From positions 1-59,617 of the forward strand of contig CAIQKM010000080.1 of the NCBI GenBank assembly GCA_903872345.1: DNA of 59,617 nt, read 5' to 3'. How positions within the stretch are numbered: the stretch's first letter is position 1; the number at the start of each line of letters is the position of its first letter. Below are positions 31,636 to 40,500 of this stretch, piece after piece. Position numbers and translations under genes: made by a program. Origin of the DNA: an uncultured Verrucomicrobia subdivision 3 bacterium (GTDB lineage: Bacteria > Verrucomicrobiota > Verrucomicrobiia > Limisphaerales > UBA11358). The notes under the pieces were generated by a model. That model was not told where the DNA came from. It did no database searches and saw only the letters and a program-made list of their open reading frames with translations.

Positions 31636-32859
31636 GTGCGAGCAAATATAACACAGCAAATCCAATTGTTGTTGGTGACTCTTTGGACTTTATGTGCCAT
31701 TCAGCCTGTTTCGGCCCAAATTTGGGCACAGACTGGCGCGTCAACCAACGAAGCATGGCAAGCGATGGCTTGTTCGGTGGACGGGAGCAAGTTGTTGGCC
31801 GTCAGTCAGCAACATGTCTATACCTCAACCAACTCTGGTGTTTCTTGGACAACAGCTAATCCAACGCCCTCGTCCTCGTTATGGCAAGGGGCGGCGTCAT
31901 CGGCCAATGGTGTTATTTTGGCAGCAGGAAGTTATGGGGGGATCTACATTTCCACAAATTCTGGATTGACCTGGCTGTTAAATACGAATGCACCCACCAA
32001 TTTTTGGTACTGGTCGGTTGCCTGTTCAGCGGATGGCATAAAAATGGTTGCCGCGCCTTATTACGACACCGTCGCTGGAAATCCACAGCTTCTTTATGTC
32101 TCGAAAGATTCGGGAACCACTTGGACGGCCACATCGGCCCCAAGTAATCATTGGACCTCAGTTGCTTCATCGGCAGACGGAACAAAACTGATCGCGTTGG
32201 CTTTTAATGGGCCGATTTACACCTCCACTAATTCGGGAGCGAGTTGGACGTCGAATAATGTGGTGGGCTATTGGCGGTCGGTCGCTTGTTCAACGGATGG
32301 AACCAAGGCGGTTGCCGTTGCGGATCCGGGGCAGCTTTATACTTCCATAAATTCGGGGGTTGCCTGGAGTTCACATTTTGTATCCGGCTCAGGCACTGGT
32401 TTCGGTTCGGTCGCCTCGTCGGCAGACGGAACACGTTTGGTAGTGGTAGGGCGTCAAGGAAGTGCGCCGATTTTTGTTTCGACCAATTCGGGAAACTCCT
32501 GGGTAAAGCAGACGAATGCATCCCTTTTGGCTGAGTGGAACGCGGTTGCGTCTTCAGCGGACGGCAATAAGTTGTTTGCGGCAACATATGCATATTTGGT
32601 TAACGACGGTTCTGGCGGGGTTTATTGTTTGCAAACCACCCCGTCACCAAAATTGAAACTTATGTCATTGAGCACGAACCTTGCCATTTCATGGGCTGTG
32701 CCCTCGGCCAAATTCGTTTTGCAACAAAATGCGGATTTGAAAACCACGAATTGGGTGACGTTGCCGAACACACCGTTGCTAATTTTTACCAACCTGCTAA
32801 ACCAGATTTTGCTTATTCCGACAAACAGCAGTGCTTTTTATCGACTGGCAACTCCCTGA
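31636..32859 (+). CDS. Secreted BNR/Asp-box repeat protein with FYRL C-terminus
   Basis: 407 residues, GTG start chosen because it gives a signal peptide (LLLVTLWTLCAIQPVSA). Six Asp-box-like units are visible (TSTNSGVSW, ISTNSGLTW, VSKDSGTTW, TSTNSGASW, TSINSGVAW, VSTNSGNSW), alternating with SVA(C/S)SADG(T/I)K units, so the fold is a sialidase/Ycf48-type beta propeller. No sialidase catalytic residues are evident. The end (LAISWAVPSAKFVLQQNADL ... SSAFYRLATP) is the small C-terminal domain shared with other giant proteins here. Its base composition is more AT-rich than its neighbours, suggesting recent transfer or relaxed selection. Confidence 0.78.
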   Translation: MRANITQQIQLLLVTLWTLCAIQPVSAQIWAQTGASTNEAWQAMACSVDGSKLLAVSQQHVYTSTNSGVSWTTANPTPSSSLWQGAASSANGVILAAGSYGGIYISTNSGLTWLLNTNAPTNFWYWSVACSADGIKMVAAPYYDTVAGNPQLLYVSKDSGTTWTATSAPSNHWTSVASSADGTKLIALAFNGPIYTSTNSGASWTSNNVVGYWRSVACSTDGTKAVAVADPGQLYTSINSGVAWSSHFVSGSGTGFGSVASSADGTRLVVVGRQGSAPIFVSTNSGNSWVKQTNASLLAEWNAVASSADGNKLFAATYAYLVNDGSGGVYCLQTTPSPKLKLMSLSTNLAISWAVPSAKFVLQQNADLKTTNWVTLPNTPLLIFTNLLNQILLIPTNSSAFYRLATP

Positions 32860-32968
32860 TCATGAAAATACGGCCGATCAAGACAGGGTGAGCAGGCCCC
32901 TGCCCAAGCGCGCCGCGCTTCCCAGTTCACCCTTTCATCCGGCGGCCGGGATTGCTATCTTGCGCGGC

Positions 32969-33853
32969 GTGATATTTCGGAAAATAACCATCATCGGCGT
33001 GGGCCTGCTCGGAGGCTCTCTGGGGCTGGCCGTGCGCCGGGGCGGGCTGGCGGTGGAAGTGGCCGGCTACGTCCGGCGCGACGCCACCGCGAACGATTGC
33101 GAATCCGTGGGGGCCGTGGATTACGCCACCACCGATCTGCTGGCGGCGGTCTCGGGCGCGGACTTGGTGGTGCTCTGCACGCCGCTGGCCCAGATGCGGG
33201 CGGTGACGGAACAGTTTTTGCCGGCGCTCAAAAAGGGCGCCATCGTGACGGACGTGGGCAGTGTCAAAGCCGGGGTGGTGCGCGATTTGGAAGCCTTGGT
33301 GGCAAAAGCCGGGGCGCATTTTGTGGGCGGTCATCCCATGGCGGGCGGGGAAAAGATGGGGGTGAAAGCCTCCCGCGCGGATTTATACCACGGAGCCATC
33401 TGTATCATCACCCCCACAAAACGTTCCCATGCCGGTTCTCTGCGCAAGCTGGAGCAGTTCTGGCGGGCGCTGGGTTCCCGGACGGTGCGGATGGACGCGG
33501 CGGAGCATGACCGTTTGGTCAGCCGGTCGAGTCACCTGCCGCACCTGGTCGCCGCCGTGCTGGCGCGGGTGGTGCTGGATCCCCGGCAGCCCCGGGAGCA
33601 GGCGACTCTGTGCGCCACCGGCTTTCGCGATACGTCGCGGCTGGCGGCGGGTTCGCCCGAAATGTGGCGCGATATTTCAATGTCCAACCGCAAAAATCTC
33701 GCCCGCGCAACGGAAGCGTTTATTGCGGAACTGACCCGTTTTCAAGCCGTGCTGAAGGGCGGTGACGCGGCGGCCATTGAGGCGTTTTTTGCCGGTGCAA
33801 AAACCCTGCGCGACAACTGGTGTCTGAATACAACCGTCGTTCCGACCGAATGA
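32969..33853 (+). CDS. tyrA: Prephenate dehydrogenase
   Basis: 294 residues from the GTG at 32969, which places the Rossmann motif IIGVGLLGGSLG right at the N-terminus as in the family; the frame is open further upstream but would overlap the BNR gene. Landmarks: VVLCTPLAQM, TDVGSVKAGVV, FVGGHPMAGGEKMGVKASRA, RMDAAEHDRLVSRSSHLPHL and GFRDTSRLAAGSPEMWRDI. It oxidatively decarboxylates prephenate to 4-hydroxyphenylpyruvate for tyrosine synthesis, in the cytosol. It heads a tyrA-aroA-cmk-plsC cluster, a conserved arrangement in many bacteria. No ACT domain is present, so no obvious Tyr feedback site. Confidence 0.9.
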   Translation: MIFRKITIIGVGLLGGSLGLAVRRGGLAVEVAGYVRRDATANDCESVGAVDYATTDLLAAVSGADLVVLCTPLAQMRAVTEQFLPALKKGAIVTDVGSVKAGVVRDLEALVAKAGAHFVGGHPMAGGEKMGVKASRADLYHGAICIITPTKRSHAGSLRKLEQFWRALGSRTVRMDAAEHDRLVSRSSHLPHLVAAVLARVVLDPRQPREQATLCATGFRDTSRLAAGSPEMWRDISMSNRKNLARATEAFIAELTRFQAVLKGGDAAAIEAFFAGAKTLRDNWCLNTTVVPTE

Positions 33854-33900
33854 AAGCGGTATCGTCAATGCAGCAAGACATGGAAGGGTCAACGGTTCTG

Positions 33901-33932
33901 AATCCGTGTTCATCCGTGTCCATCCGCGGTTA
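33901..33932. repeat. ATCCGTGT short tandem repeat before aroA
   Basis: Three consecutive degenerate units AATCCGTGTT, CATCCGTGTC, CATCCGCGGT of 10 bp fill the leader just upstream of the aroA start. From memory, closely similar stretches are dispersed in many environmental bacterial genomes; not verified here. Confidence 0.5.
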
Positions 33933-33935
33933 AAA

Positions 33936-35363
33936 ATGAGTCTCCCTGAAACCATCGAAATTATTCCGCTCCGCCAGCCGGTGGAGGCGGCCGTGACCGT
34001 GCCCGGTTCCAAGAGCATTACGAATCGCGCGCTGATACTGGCGGCACTGGCGCAGGGGGAAGTCATTCTCAAAGGCGCGCTGTGGAGTGAGGATACGGAG
34101 GCAATGTTTCACTGCCTGCACACACTTGGCTTCGAAGTGAGCCAGCAGGCGGATCCGCATGAGCTTTGCAACCGGACCATTACGGTCAAGGGACTGGGCG
34201 GAGTGATTCCCAATGGCGGCACGACGGAAAAACCGCTGGAATTGTTTGTTTCCAATGCAGGTACGGCGGCGCGTTTTCTGGCCGCCTTTTTGTGTCTGGG
34301 GCAGGGGGTGTATCGGCTGAGCGGCATCCCGCGCATGCATGAGCGGCCGCAGGCGGCGCTGTTTCAGGCGTTGCGCGAACTGGGTTACCGGGTGGAAGCG
34401 GAGAAAAGCAATGACAAGCTGCCGGTGAAGATTTTCGGTGGTGGCAGCCGTGGTGCCGAAGCTCTGGCTGAAAAAACTGGAGCGGGAAATGATCGGAGCC
34501 TCCTCACGTCGGCTGCTACGAGGAAATGCACCGTCAGCATCGCGGAAAGTTCGCAGTTTGCCTCCGCGCTGTTGCTCTCGGCCAGGATGGGCGGCTGGCA
34601 GGTGCAGATTGCCGGGGAGAACGAGGACGAGTCGCCTTACGTGGTGATGACCGAACGGCTGGTGGAAGCCTTTCCGTTTACCGGTGGCACGTTTCAAATT
34701 GAGCCGGATGCATCGAGCGGCAGTTATTTTTGGGGCGCGGGCTGGTTGATCTTTGCGCTGGAAATGCTCCGGCAGACGCCACCGGCGGGCAGATGGACCG
34801 GTTCGCCGGTGACGGTAAATGCCTGGCCGGATTCGGGCTGGCAGATTGATGCCGATTTTCCGCATTTCCTGCCGTTTCCGGCCGAGGTTTCGCGGGAGGC
34901 TCATTTGGGCGACAGCATCATGACCGCGATTGTGCTCGCCGCCGACCGGGACACGGCCAACAACTGGGGCCTGCGGGAAGGTCACGATGCGGTACGGTTC
35001 ACCGATCTGGGGCGGTTGCGCGTGCAGGAATGCGAACGCGTGGCCGCCTTGCGCACGGAATTGACAAAATGCGGTGCGCGCGTGGTGGAGGAAGGGGATA
35101 CCTTGACCGTGTATCCGGCCGTATTGCATGGCGCGGAGATCGAGACCTATAACGACCATCGCATGGCGATGTGTTTTGCGATTCTGGGATTGAAAGTTCC
35201 GGGCATTCGCCTTAAAAATCCGGCGTGCGTCAAAAAGACGTTCCCGAATTTTTTCCAGAAACTCGCCGCGCCGGTGCCGGCGGGACTGGGCGCGACGATT
35301 TTTGAAGTTCAAAATGGCCGGCAGACCCGCCCGCTGGCGGGGGACGATTTGTTTGCCGGTTGA
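33936..35363 (+). CDS. aroA: 3-phosphoshikimate 1-carboxyvinyltransferase with inserted repeat element
   Basis: 475 residues, longer than the usual 430-450. Family motifs: VPGSKSITNRALILAAL (substrate Lys), NAGTAARFLAAFL, RMHERPQAALFQALRELG, SSQFASALLL, LRVQECERVAALRTELTKCG and ETYNDHRMAMCFAI. It joins shikimate-3-phosphate and phosphoenolpyruvate in aromatic amino-acid synthesis. Residues about 169-195 (SRGAEALAEKTGAGNDRSL and on) lie where the family has only a short turn between KIFGGG and SSQF; at DNA level this is a copy of the palindromic repeat at 42971-43047. The frame is kept open through it. Start at 33936 (MSLPETIEI) excludes the repeat 33901-33932. It is probably functional if the insertion sits in a surface loop, but this is not certain. 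Confidence 0.9.
   Translation: MSLPETIEIIPLRQPVEAAVTVPGSKSITNRALILAALAQGEVILKGALWSEDTEAMFHCLHTLGFEVSQQADPHELCNRTITVKGLGGVIPNGGTTEKPLELFVSNAGTAARFLAAFLCLGQGVYRLSGIPRMHERPQAALFQALRELGYRVEAEKSNDKLPVKIFGGGSRGAEALAEKTGAGNDRSLLTSAATRKCTVSIAESSQFASALLLSARMGGWQVQIAGENEDESPYVVMTERLVEAFPFTGGTFQIEPDASSGSYFWGAGWLIFALEMLRQTPPAGRWTGSPVTVNAWPDSGWQIDADFPHFLPFPAEVSREAHLGDSIMTAIVLAADRDTANNWGLREGHDAVRFTDLGRLRVQECERVAALRTELTKCGARVVEEGDTLTVYPAVLHGAEIETYNDHRMAMCFAILGLKVPGIRLKNPACVKKTFPNFFQKLAAPVPAGLGATIFEVQNGRQTRPLAGDDLFAG
34441..34519 (+). repeat. Palindromic repeat element inside aroA
   Basis: The right arm 34495-34519 is identical over 25 bp to 43023-43047. The left arm 34441-34464 matches 42971-42994 at 18 of 24 positions and is complementary to the right arm in part. 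Total length is 79 bp compared with 77 bp for the intergenic copy. Confidence 0.85.
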
Positions 35364-35385
35364 AGGCGTGGGAGAATTTTTACAA

Positions 35386-36057
35386 ATGAAGCACAATATT
35401 GTCGTTGCCATTGACGGCACCAGCGCGAGCGGGAAGAGCACCAATTCCAAGCTGGTGGCCAGGGGCCTGGGTTTCGTGTACGTGGACACCGGGGCCATGT
35501 ACCGCACGCTGGCGTGGTACTGCCTGCAGAAGGGCGTGGATGTGTCGGCGGCCAAGGCCGTCGGCGCCGCCTGCCGCAAATGGAAAACCCAACTGGCGTG
35601 TGTGGAGGTGGACGGCCTGCGCTGTGCGCGTCTGCTGGTGGAGGGCTATTTTCCCGAGAAGGAAATCCGCACGCCCGAAACCGCCGCCGCCGTGCCGCAC
35701 GTGGCCGCCGTGCCGAAGGTGCGCGACTGGATGAAGAAAACCCAGCGCGATTGCATTCAGTTTGGCCATCTGGTCATGGAAGGCCGCGACATTGGCACCA
35801 ATGTGTTTCCCGAGACGGACTACAAATTTTATCTGGATGCCACGCTGGCGGAGCGTTCCGCCCGTCGCGCGGCGGATGGCGTGAATGAAAATCTCGCGGC
35901 CCGGGACCGGCGCGACAGCGAGCGGGCCGCCGCCCCCTTGATGATCGCCCTGGGCGCCCGGGTGATTAACAATTCCAACCTCACCTCGGCCGAGACCAGC
36001 AAGCTGCTGCTCGATGATCTGCGCGCGCGGCTGCCGGCCGGCTCCTTTCTGCAATGA
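35386..36057 (+). CDS. cmk: Cytidylate kinase
   Basis: 223 residues from ATG 35386 (MKHNIVVAIDGTSASGKST), matching the family N-terminus; longer upstream readings overlap aroA and are rejected. P-loop GTSASGKST, YVDTGAMYRTLAWY, RTPETAAAVPHVAAVPKVR, FGHLVMEGRDIGTNVFPETD, AARDRRDSERAAAPL and VINNSNLTSAETSKLLLDD are all characteristic. It phosphorylates CMP and dCMP for nucleotide supply; cytosolic. It follows aroA by 22 bp and overlaps plsC by 4 bp (ATGA), indicating a translationally coupled operon. Confidence 0.95.
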   Translation: MKHNIVVAIDGTSASGKSTNSKLVARGLGFVYVDTGAMYRTLAWYCLQKGVDVSAAKAVGAACRKWKTQLACVEVDGLRCARLLVEGYFPEKEIRTPETAAAVPHVAAVPKVRDWMKKTQRDCIQFGHLVMEGRDIGTNVFPETDYKFYLDATLAERSARRAADGVNENLAARDRRDSERAAAPLMIALGARVINNSNLTSAETSKLLLDDLRARLPAGSFLQ

Positions 36058-36692
36058 ATCTGTCCTATCGCCTGGGCTGGACCTGCTTTCGCGTGATGTA
36101 CGCGACGTATTTCCGCTGGCGGGTTTATGGCGCGGAAAAAGTGCCGCTAAACGGCGGCGTGATTCTGGCTTCCAATCATGCCAGCTTTCTGGATCCGCCG
36201 CTCGTCGGCTCGGGTCTCAAGCGCGACATCAATTATCTCGCGCGCGAATCCCTCTTCCGGTTTCCCGGCATAGGCGCCTTGTTGCGTTCCTGGAATGCCG
36301 TGCCGGTGGACCGAGATGGCGGCGGGGCGAAGGGATTGAAGGTTATTCTGGCCCGGCTGCTGGCCGGCAACGCGATTATTTTATTTCCCGAAGGCACCCG
36401 GACCAAGGACGGCCAGTTGCAGCCGGCGCGTTCGGGCATTGGGCTGACGGTGATCAAATCCACCGCGCCGGTGGTGCCGGTGCGGGTCTTTGGCACCTTT
36501 GAAGCCTACGGCCGGAACCATAAGTTACCGCGTCCGCGCCGGGTAATCGTGAAATACGGCCAACCGCTGAACTTTGCCCAACTTCGCGCGGAAGCGGCGA
36601 CGTGCGACAAGGCGCGGTTGAAAGAAATCTACCAGCAGGTGGCGGATGAAATCATGGCGGCCATTGCCCGGTTGGAGCCGCGCGAAGGGTAG
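36054..36692 (+). CDS. plsC: 1-acyl-sn-glycerol-3-phosphate acyltransferase
   Basis: 212 residues. The acyltransferase motifs are clear: NHASFLDPPLVG (H(X)4D, about 42-53), RSWNAVPVDRDGGG, ILFPEGTRTKDGQL and the downstream VPVRVFGTFEAYG. One hydrophobic N-terminal stretch suggests membrane association. It adds the second acyl chain to lysophosphatidic acid in phospholipid synthesis. It shares ATGA with the cmk stop and ends the tyrA-aroA-cmk-plsC operon. A 7-bp hairpin (AACGTCT / AGACGTT, 36697-36717) lies just behind but lacks a T-tract. Confidence 0.92.
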   Translation: MNLSYRLGWTCFRVMYATYFRWRVYGAEKVPLNGGVILASNHASFLDPPLVGSGLKRDINYLARESLFRFPGIGALLRSWNAVPVDRDGGGAKGLKVILARLLAGNAIILFPEGTRTKDGQLQPARSGIGLTVIKSTAPVVPVRVFGTFEAYGRNHKLPRPRRVIVKYGQPLNFAQLRAEAATCDKARLKEIYQQVADEIMAAIARLEPREG

Positions 36693-36715
36693 AGCGAACG
36701 TCTGGTGGCGAGACG

Positions 36716-37117
36716 TTATGGCTGCCGTGCCTGGTCAAAAACCTGGTGGGCCAGGGTAATCAATTTGCGGCGGGATATCCGGAGATTCAGCGTCCGACGA
36801 AAAAAATTGGTGTCCGGATGCAGCCGGTCAAAGCCGTCATATCCTTCCACCGTATCGCGGAAATCACTGAGATTGGTGGTTTTGGAAACCAAGTTAATCA
36901 GGTTGGTGTCCAGACTGAAGACCTGGGAATGAACCTGGAAAATCAGCCAGACCGCCGGGGTCAAGTGGGGGTGATTCAGGCAATTCCAGAAAACGTTGCG
37001 TTCGTACTTATCCGGAGAGCACTTGTTTTGTCGGCAATAGATCTGTTCAAAGGTGCCAATTTCCGAGTTGACGGTTTCCGCCCTGGTCGCGTTCGCTTTG
37101 GTTTGATTATTTGGCAT
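36716..37117 (-). CDS. Conserved hypothetical protein
   Basis: 133 residues from ATG 37117 (MPNNQTKANATRAETVNSE); the frame is open further upstream but only in AT-rich leader sequence. Core segments TFEQIYCRQNKCSPDKYERN, VFWNCLNHPHLTPAVWLIF and FFRRTLNLRISRRKLITLAH recall a small uncharacterised protein family seen in Verrucomicrobiota that starts TFEQ.YC...KC and has a conserved Cys-Leu-x-His/Pro region; this comparison is from memory. The three Cys could bind a metal. Convergent with plsC. Function unknown. Confidence 0.6.
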   Translation of the reverse strand: MPNNQTKANATRAETVNSEIGTFEQIYCRQNKCSPDKYERNVFWNCLNHPHLTPAVWLIFQVHSQVFSLDTNLINLVSKTTNLSDFRDTVEGYDGFDRLHPDTNFFRRTLNLRISRRKLITLAHQVFDQARQP

Positions 37118-37580
37118 AGCCTTCTTGAGACTTATGTTAATATCACAATGATAATTATTTATCAATGTTTTTAAAATCAATCCTATTATTGAATATAAAT
37201 AAAGACCGACATGCCGACAAATACCTGAAAAGGACAGGCTTGCCGGGGTTGCTTCGGGCGCCATGCCGCCGGCCACCGCTTGGGTAAAGGGGCGGTGTTT
37301 TCGACAATGCCGATGAACGGCGGGACAAACGAACGACCAACTAAGCTTGGCGGCCCAGGCGGATGCTGACTTGCCTGATTTTGTAAAAGGGATGACATTT
37401 CTTGCCGGACCGGTCGCCGGTCCAAGGTGGAAGACTGACCGATAATCCGCTTGTCATTGGTCGCGGTTTGCGCAAGTTTAGGCAAACCACTACTTTGCTT
37501 AACCTCCCGGAATGGTTCAGGCGTCAGTTTGACAATACACGGTGGTGGCATGGCCGGGGCGATCTCGCCGACCCAAATTT
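37118..37580. other. Intergenic region, AT-rich then GC-rich, no gene seen
   Basis: Divergent region. 37118-37210 is strongly AT-rich and probably holds the promoter of the minus-strand hypothetical gene. A GC hairpin GGACCGG-TCG-CCGGTCC lies at 37407-37423. Open frames here (for example 37186-37551 on the minus strand) lack family similarity and have unlikely composition. Confidence 0.5.
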
Positions 37581-40500
37581 ATGAGCATGATGAACAAGCG
37601 CAGCGGCCGGTTTATTGCCGGGTTTCATTACGGTGTTTTTCTGGCAGCCGCCATCGCGTTTCAGCCCGCCGCCGTCGCCGCGGTGAATGTGCTCACCTGG
37701 CACAACGATAATTTTCGCACCGGTCAGAACACGAATGAAATCATCCTCAGCCCGGCCAACGTAAAGACCAACACCTTCGGCCTGCTGTTTACCTATCCCG
37801 TGGACGGGCAGGTTTACGCCCAGCCGCTGTATGTGGCCGGCCTGTCCATTCCGGGGCAGGGCACCCACAATGTCGTGTTCATCGCCACCCAGCATAACAG
37901 TGTTTATGCCTTTGATGCCGACAGCGCGACCGGAACCAATGGCGGTCTGCTCTGGTCGGTCAATTTGGGCACCTCCGCCGTGACCCCCAACAACGATTTT
38001 GGCAATCGCTATGGTGCCTACCATGACATTGACCCGGAAGTGGGCATTACGAGCACGCCGGTAATTGATTTGGTTGCCGGCACGATTTATGTGGATGCCT
38101 TCACTCATGAAGGCAGTGCCTATTTTCACCGGCTTCATGCGCTGAACCTGACCAACGGCTTGGAACGGTCCTTCAGTCCGGTGGCGGTGACGGCCTCCGT
38201 GCCCGGCACCGGCGCCGACAGTGTTGCCGGGGTGGTGACGTTCAATCCCATGCAGCAAGTGCAGCGGCCGGCCCTGACGCTGGCGGGCGGGAAACTGTAT
38301 TTCGCCTGTGCGGGATACGCGGATACCGATCCCTACCACGGCTGGGTGATTGGTTATAACGCCACCAATCTGGCACTGTTGACCAACTATGTCTTTAACA
38401 CCACCCCCAACAGTTCAATAGCTGTCTATGGTGCCAATGCCGGGGAAGCCGGCATCTGGATGAGCGGCAGCGGCTTGGGTGTGGATGCGCAGACCAACCT
38501 TTACGCCATAATTGGCAATGGCAGTTTTAACGCCAATGTTGCCGGCGGCACGGAATATGGAGACAGTGCGGTGCGGCTGGCCACGACCAATGGCTTGGCG
38601 GCGGTGGATTTTTTCACCCCCTACAATCAGGCGGCGTTGGCGGCGAATGACACTGACTTTGGTTCCGGCGGGCCGCTGTTGCTGCCGGATTCCGTCGGCA
38701 GTGTCGCGCATCCGCACCTGCTGGTGGCCTGCGGCAAGGAGGGCAGCATCTATCTGCTGGATCGGGATAATCTGGGTCACTACAACACCGCCGGCGATAC
38801 GCAGATTGTCCAATCATTGGCGAACACCATAGGCGGCACCTGGAGTTCGGCGGCCTATTTCAACCAGCGCGTTTATTATGCCGGTTCGGGCGATGCCTTG
38901 AAGGATTTCCTTTTGAGCGGCGGACTGCTGTCCACCTCCCCCGTCTCGCAGGCGACCAACAGCTACGCCTGGCCGGGGGCTACGCCGGCCATTTCCGCCA
39001 ATGGCACCAACCAGGCCATTGCTTGGGCGCTCCAGACCGACGCGGCGGAAAGCGGCGGTGTGGCCGTGCTGCACGCCTACAATGCCTACAATCTGGCCGC
39101 GGAATTATACAACAGCAGTCAGGCTGGTCCCCGCGATCTGCCGGCCGCAGCGGTCAAATTCACAATCCCGACCGTCGCCAATGGCAAGGTATATGTCGGC
39201 GCCACCAAACAGCTTGCGGTTTACGGGAACGGCTCCTTCCTTTCCGTGCCGGTCTGCAGCCCGAACGGCGGTTATTTCACCAACTCCGTGGTGGTCGCCT
39301 TTGCCGGCGTTACCCCGGGCGCGACGGTATATTACACGCTGGATAATTCCACTCCCGGAACCAATTCGCCCGTCTATTCCGGCCCGTTGCGCCTCACCAA
39401 TACGACCCTGCTGTCGTTGAAAGCGTACAAGAGCGGGTATGTGACCGGCCCGGTGGTAAGCGCGTTATTTATCAATGTCGCGGCCACCAATGTTGCCCCC
39501 GGTTATGCCCGACAGGAGTTCTATCCGGGGGCCTTGCGAACGGATGTGGAAAATCCGGCCTATGCGAGCTCGCCCGCTTTCATTACCTACCTTACCGCCT
39601 TGGAGACGCCCACCGGCCAGGGCAACAACTATGCCGAACGCGTCACGGGCTATTTCATTCCGCCGGTCACCACCAATTACGTTTTCTTTGTCTCGTCGGA
39701 CGATGACTCGGATTTTTTTCTCAGCACCGATGCCACCCCCGCCAATAAGCATCTCGTTGCCCAGGAAACCGCGTGGTCGAACAGCCGGGAATGGACCGTC
39801 AGTGCCGGCGGCAGCGTTTTGGCTTCCAAACGCTCCGACCAGTTTGCCGGCACCGCCTGGCCGGGAGGAAACACGATCCATCTGCTGGCGGGAGTGCGCT
39901 ATTATATCGAAGGCGATCATCATCAGGGCACGGGCGGCGATGATTTTGCGGTGACTTATAAATACGCCACCGCCACAGATCCGGCCACCGGCACGGCCCC
40001 GGCGCTGACGGGCACCAACATCAGTGCCGTTGCCTTTAACAATACATATATCAGTGTCACCAGTCCGCCGGCCAGTGCCGTGGCCGTCCAGAATGCCACC
40101 GCCGTCTTTGCCGTGAGTGCCGTTTCCGGCTACTTGGGCAATGCCGCCAGCGCGGGTCCGGACTTGGTTTATCAGTGGCAATCCGCGCCCGCCGGGTCGC
40201 TCAGCTTTACCAACATTCCCGGCGCCATCTTCCAGACCTATGATACCCCGCCGCTGGCACGGACGCAGGATGGCACGCGCTTTCGCGTTACCATCGCCAC
40301 GCCGGGCTGTGTGACCAACACGGCTTATGCCACGCTGACGGTGATTCCGGACACTCACACGCCGGTGCCGGTGGCGGTGGTGTCCATCAGTACGAATGCG
40401 CGCACGGTGGTGGTGCAATTTTCCGAGGCGCTCGATCCGGCCACGGCGCAAACGGCGGGCAACTACGTTTTCACCCCCGGCAATCTGACCGCCACGAACG

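Noticed and set aside
31620..32860. Sialidase activity for the BNR-repeat protein
   Set aside because: Asp boxes alone mark a propeller fold; the Arg triad and catalytic Tyr/Glu of sialidases were not seen.
32831..33853. Longer tyrA start at 32831
   Set aside because: It would overlap the BNR gene and add 46 residues before the Rossmann motif; GTG 32969 fits the family.
33930..35579. 549-codon open frame opposite aroA and cmk
   Set aside because: It runs antisense across two well-identified enzymes and has no recognisable domain.
37186..37551. 121-codon frame on the minus strand before the giant PQQ-like gene
   Set aside because: Pro-rich, low-quality sequence without family similarity; probably intergenic.
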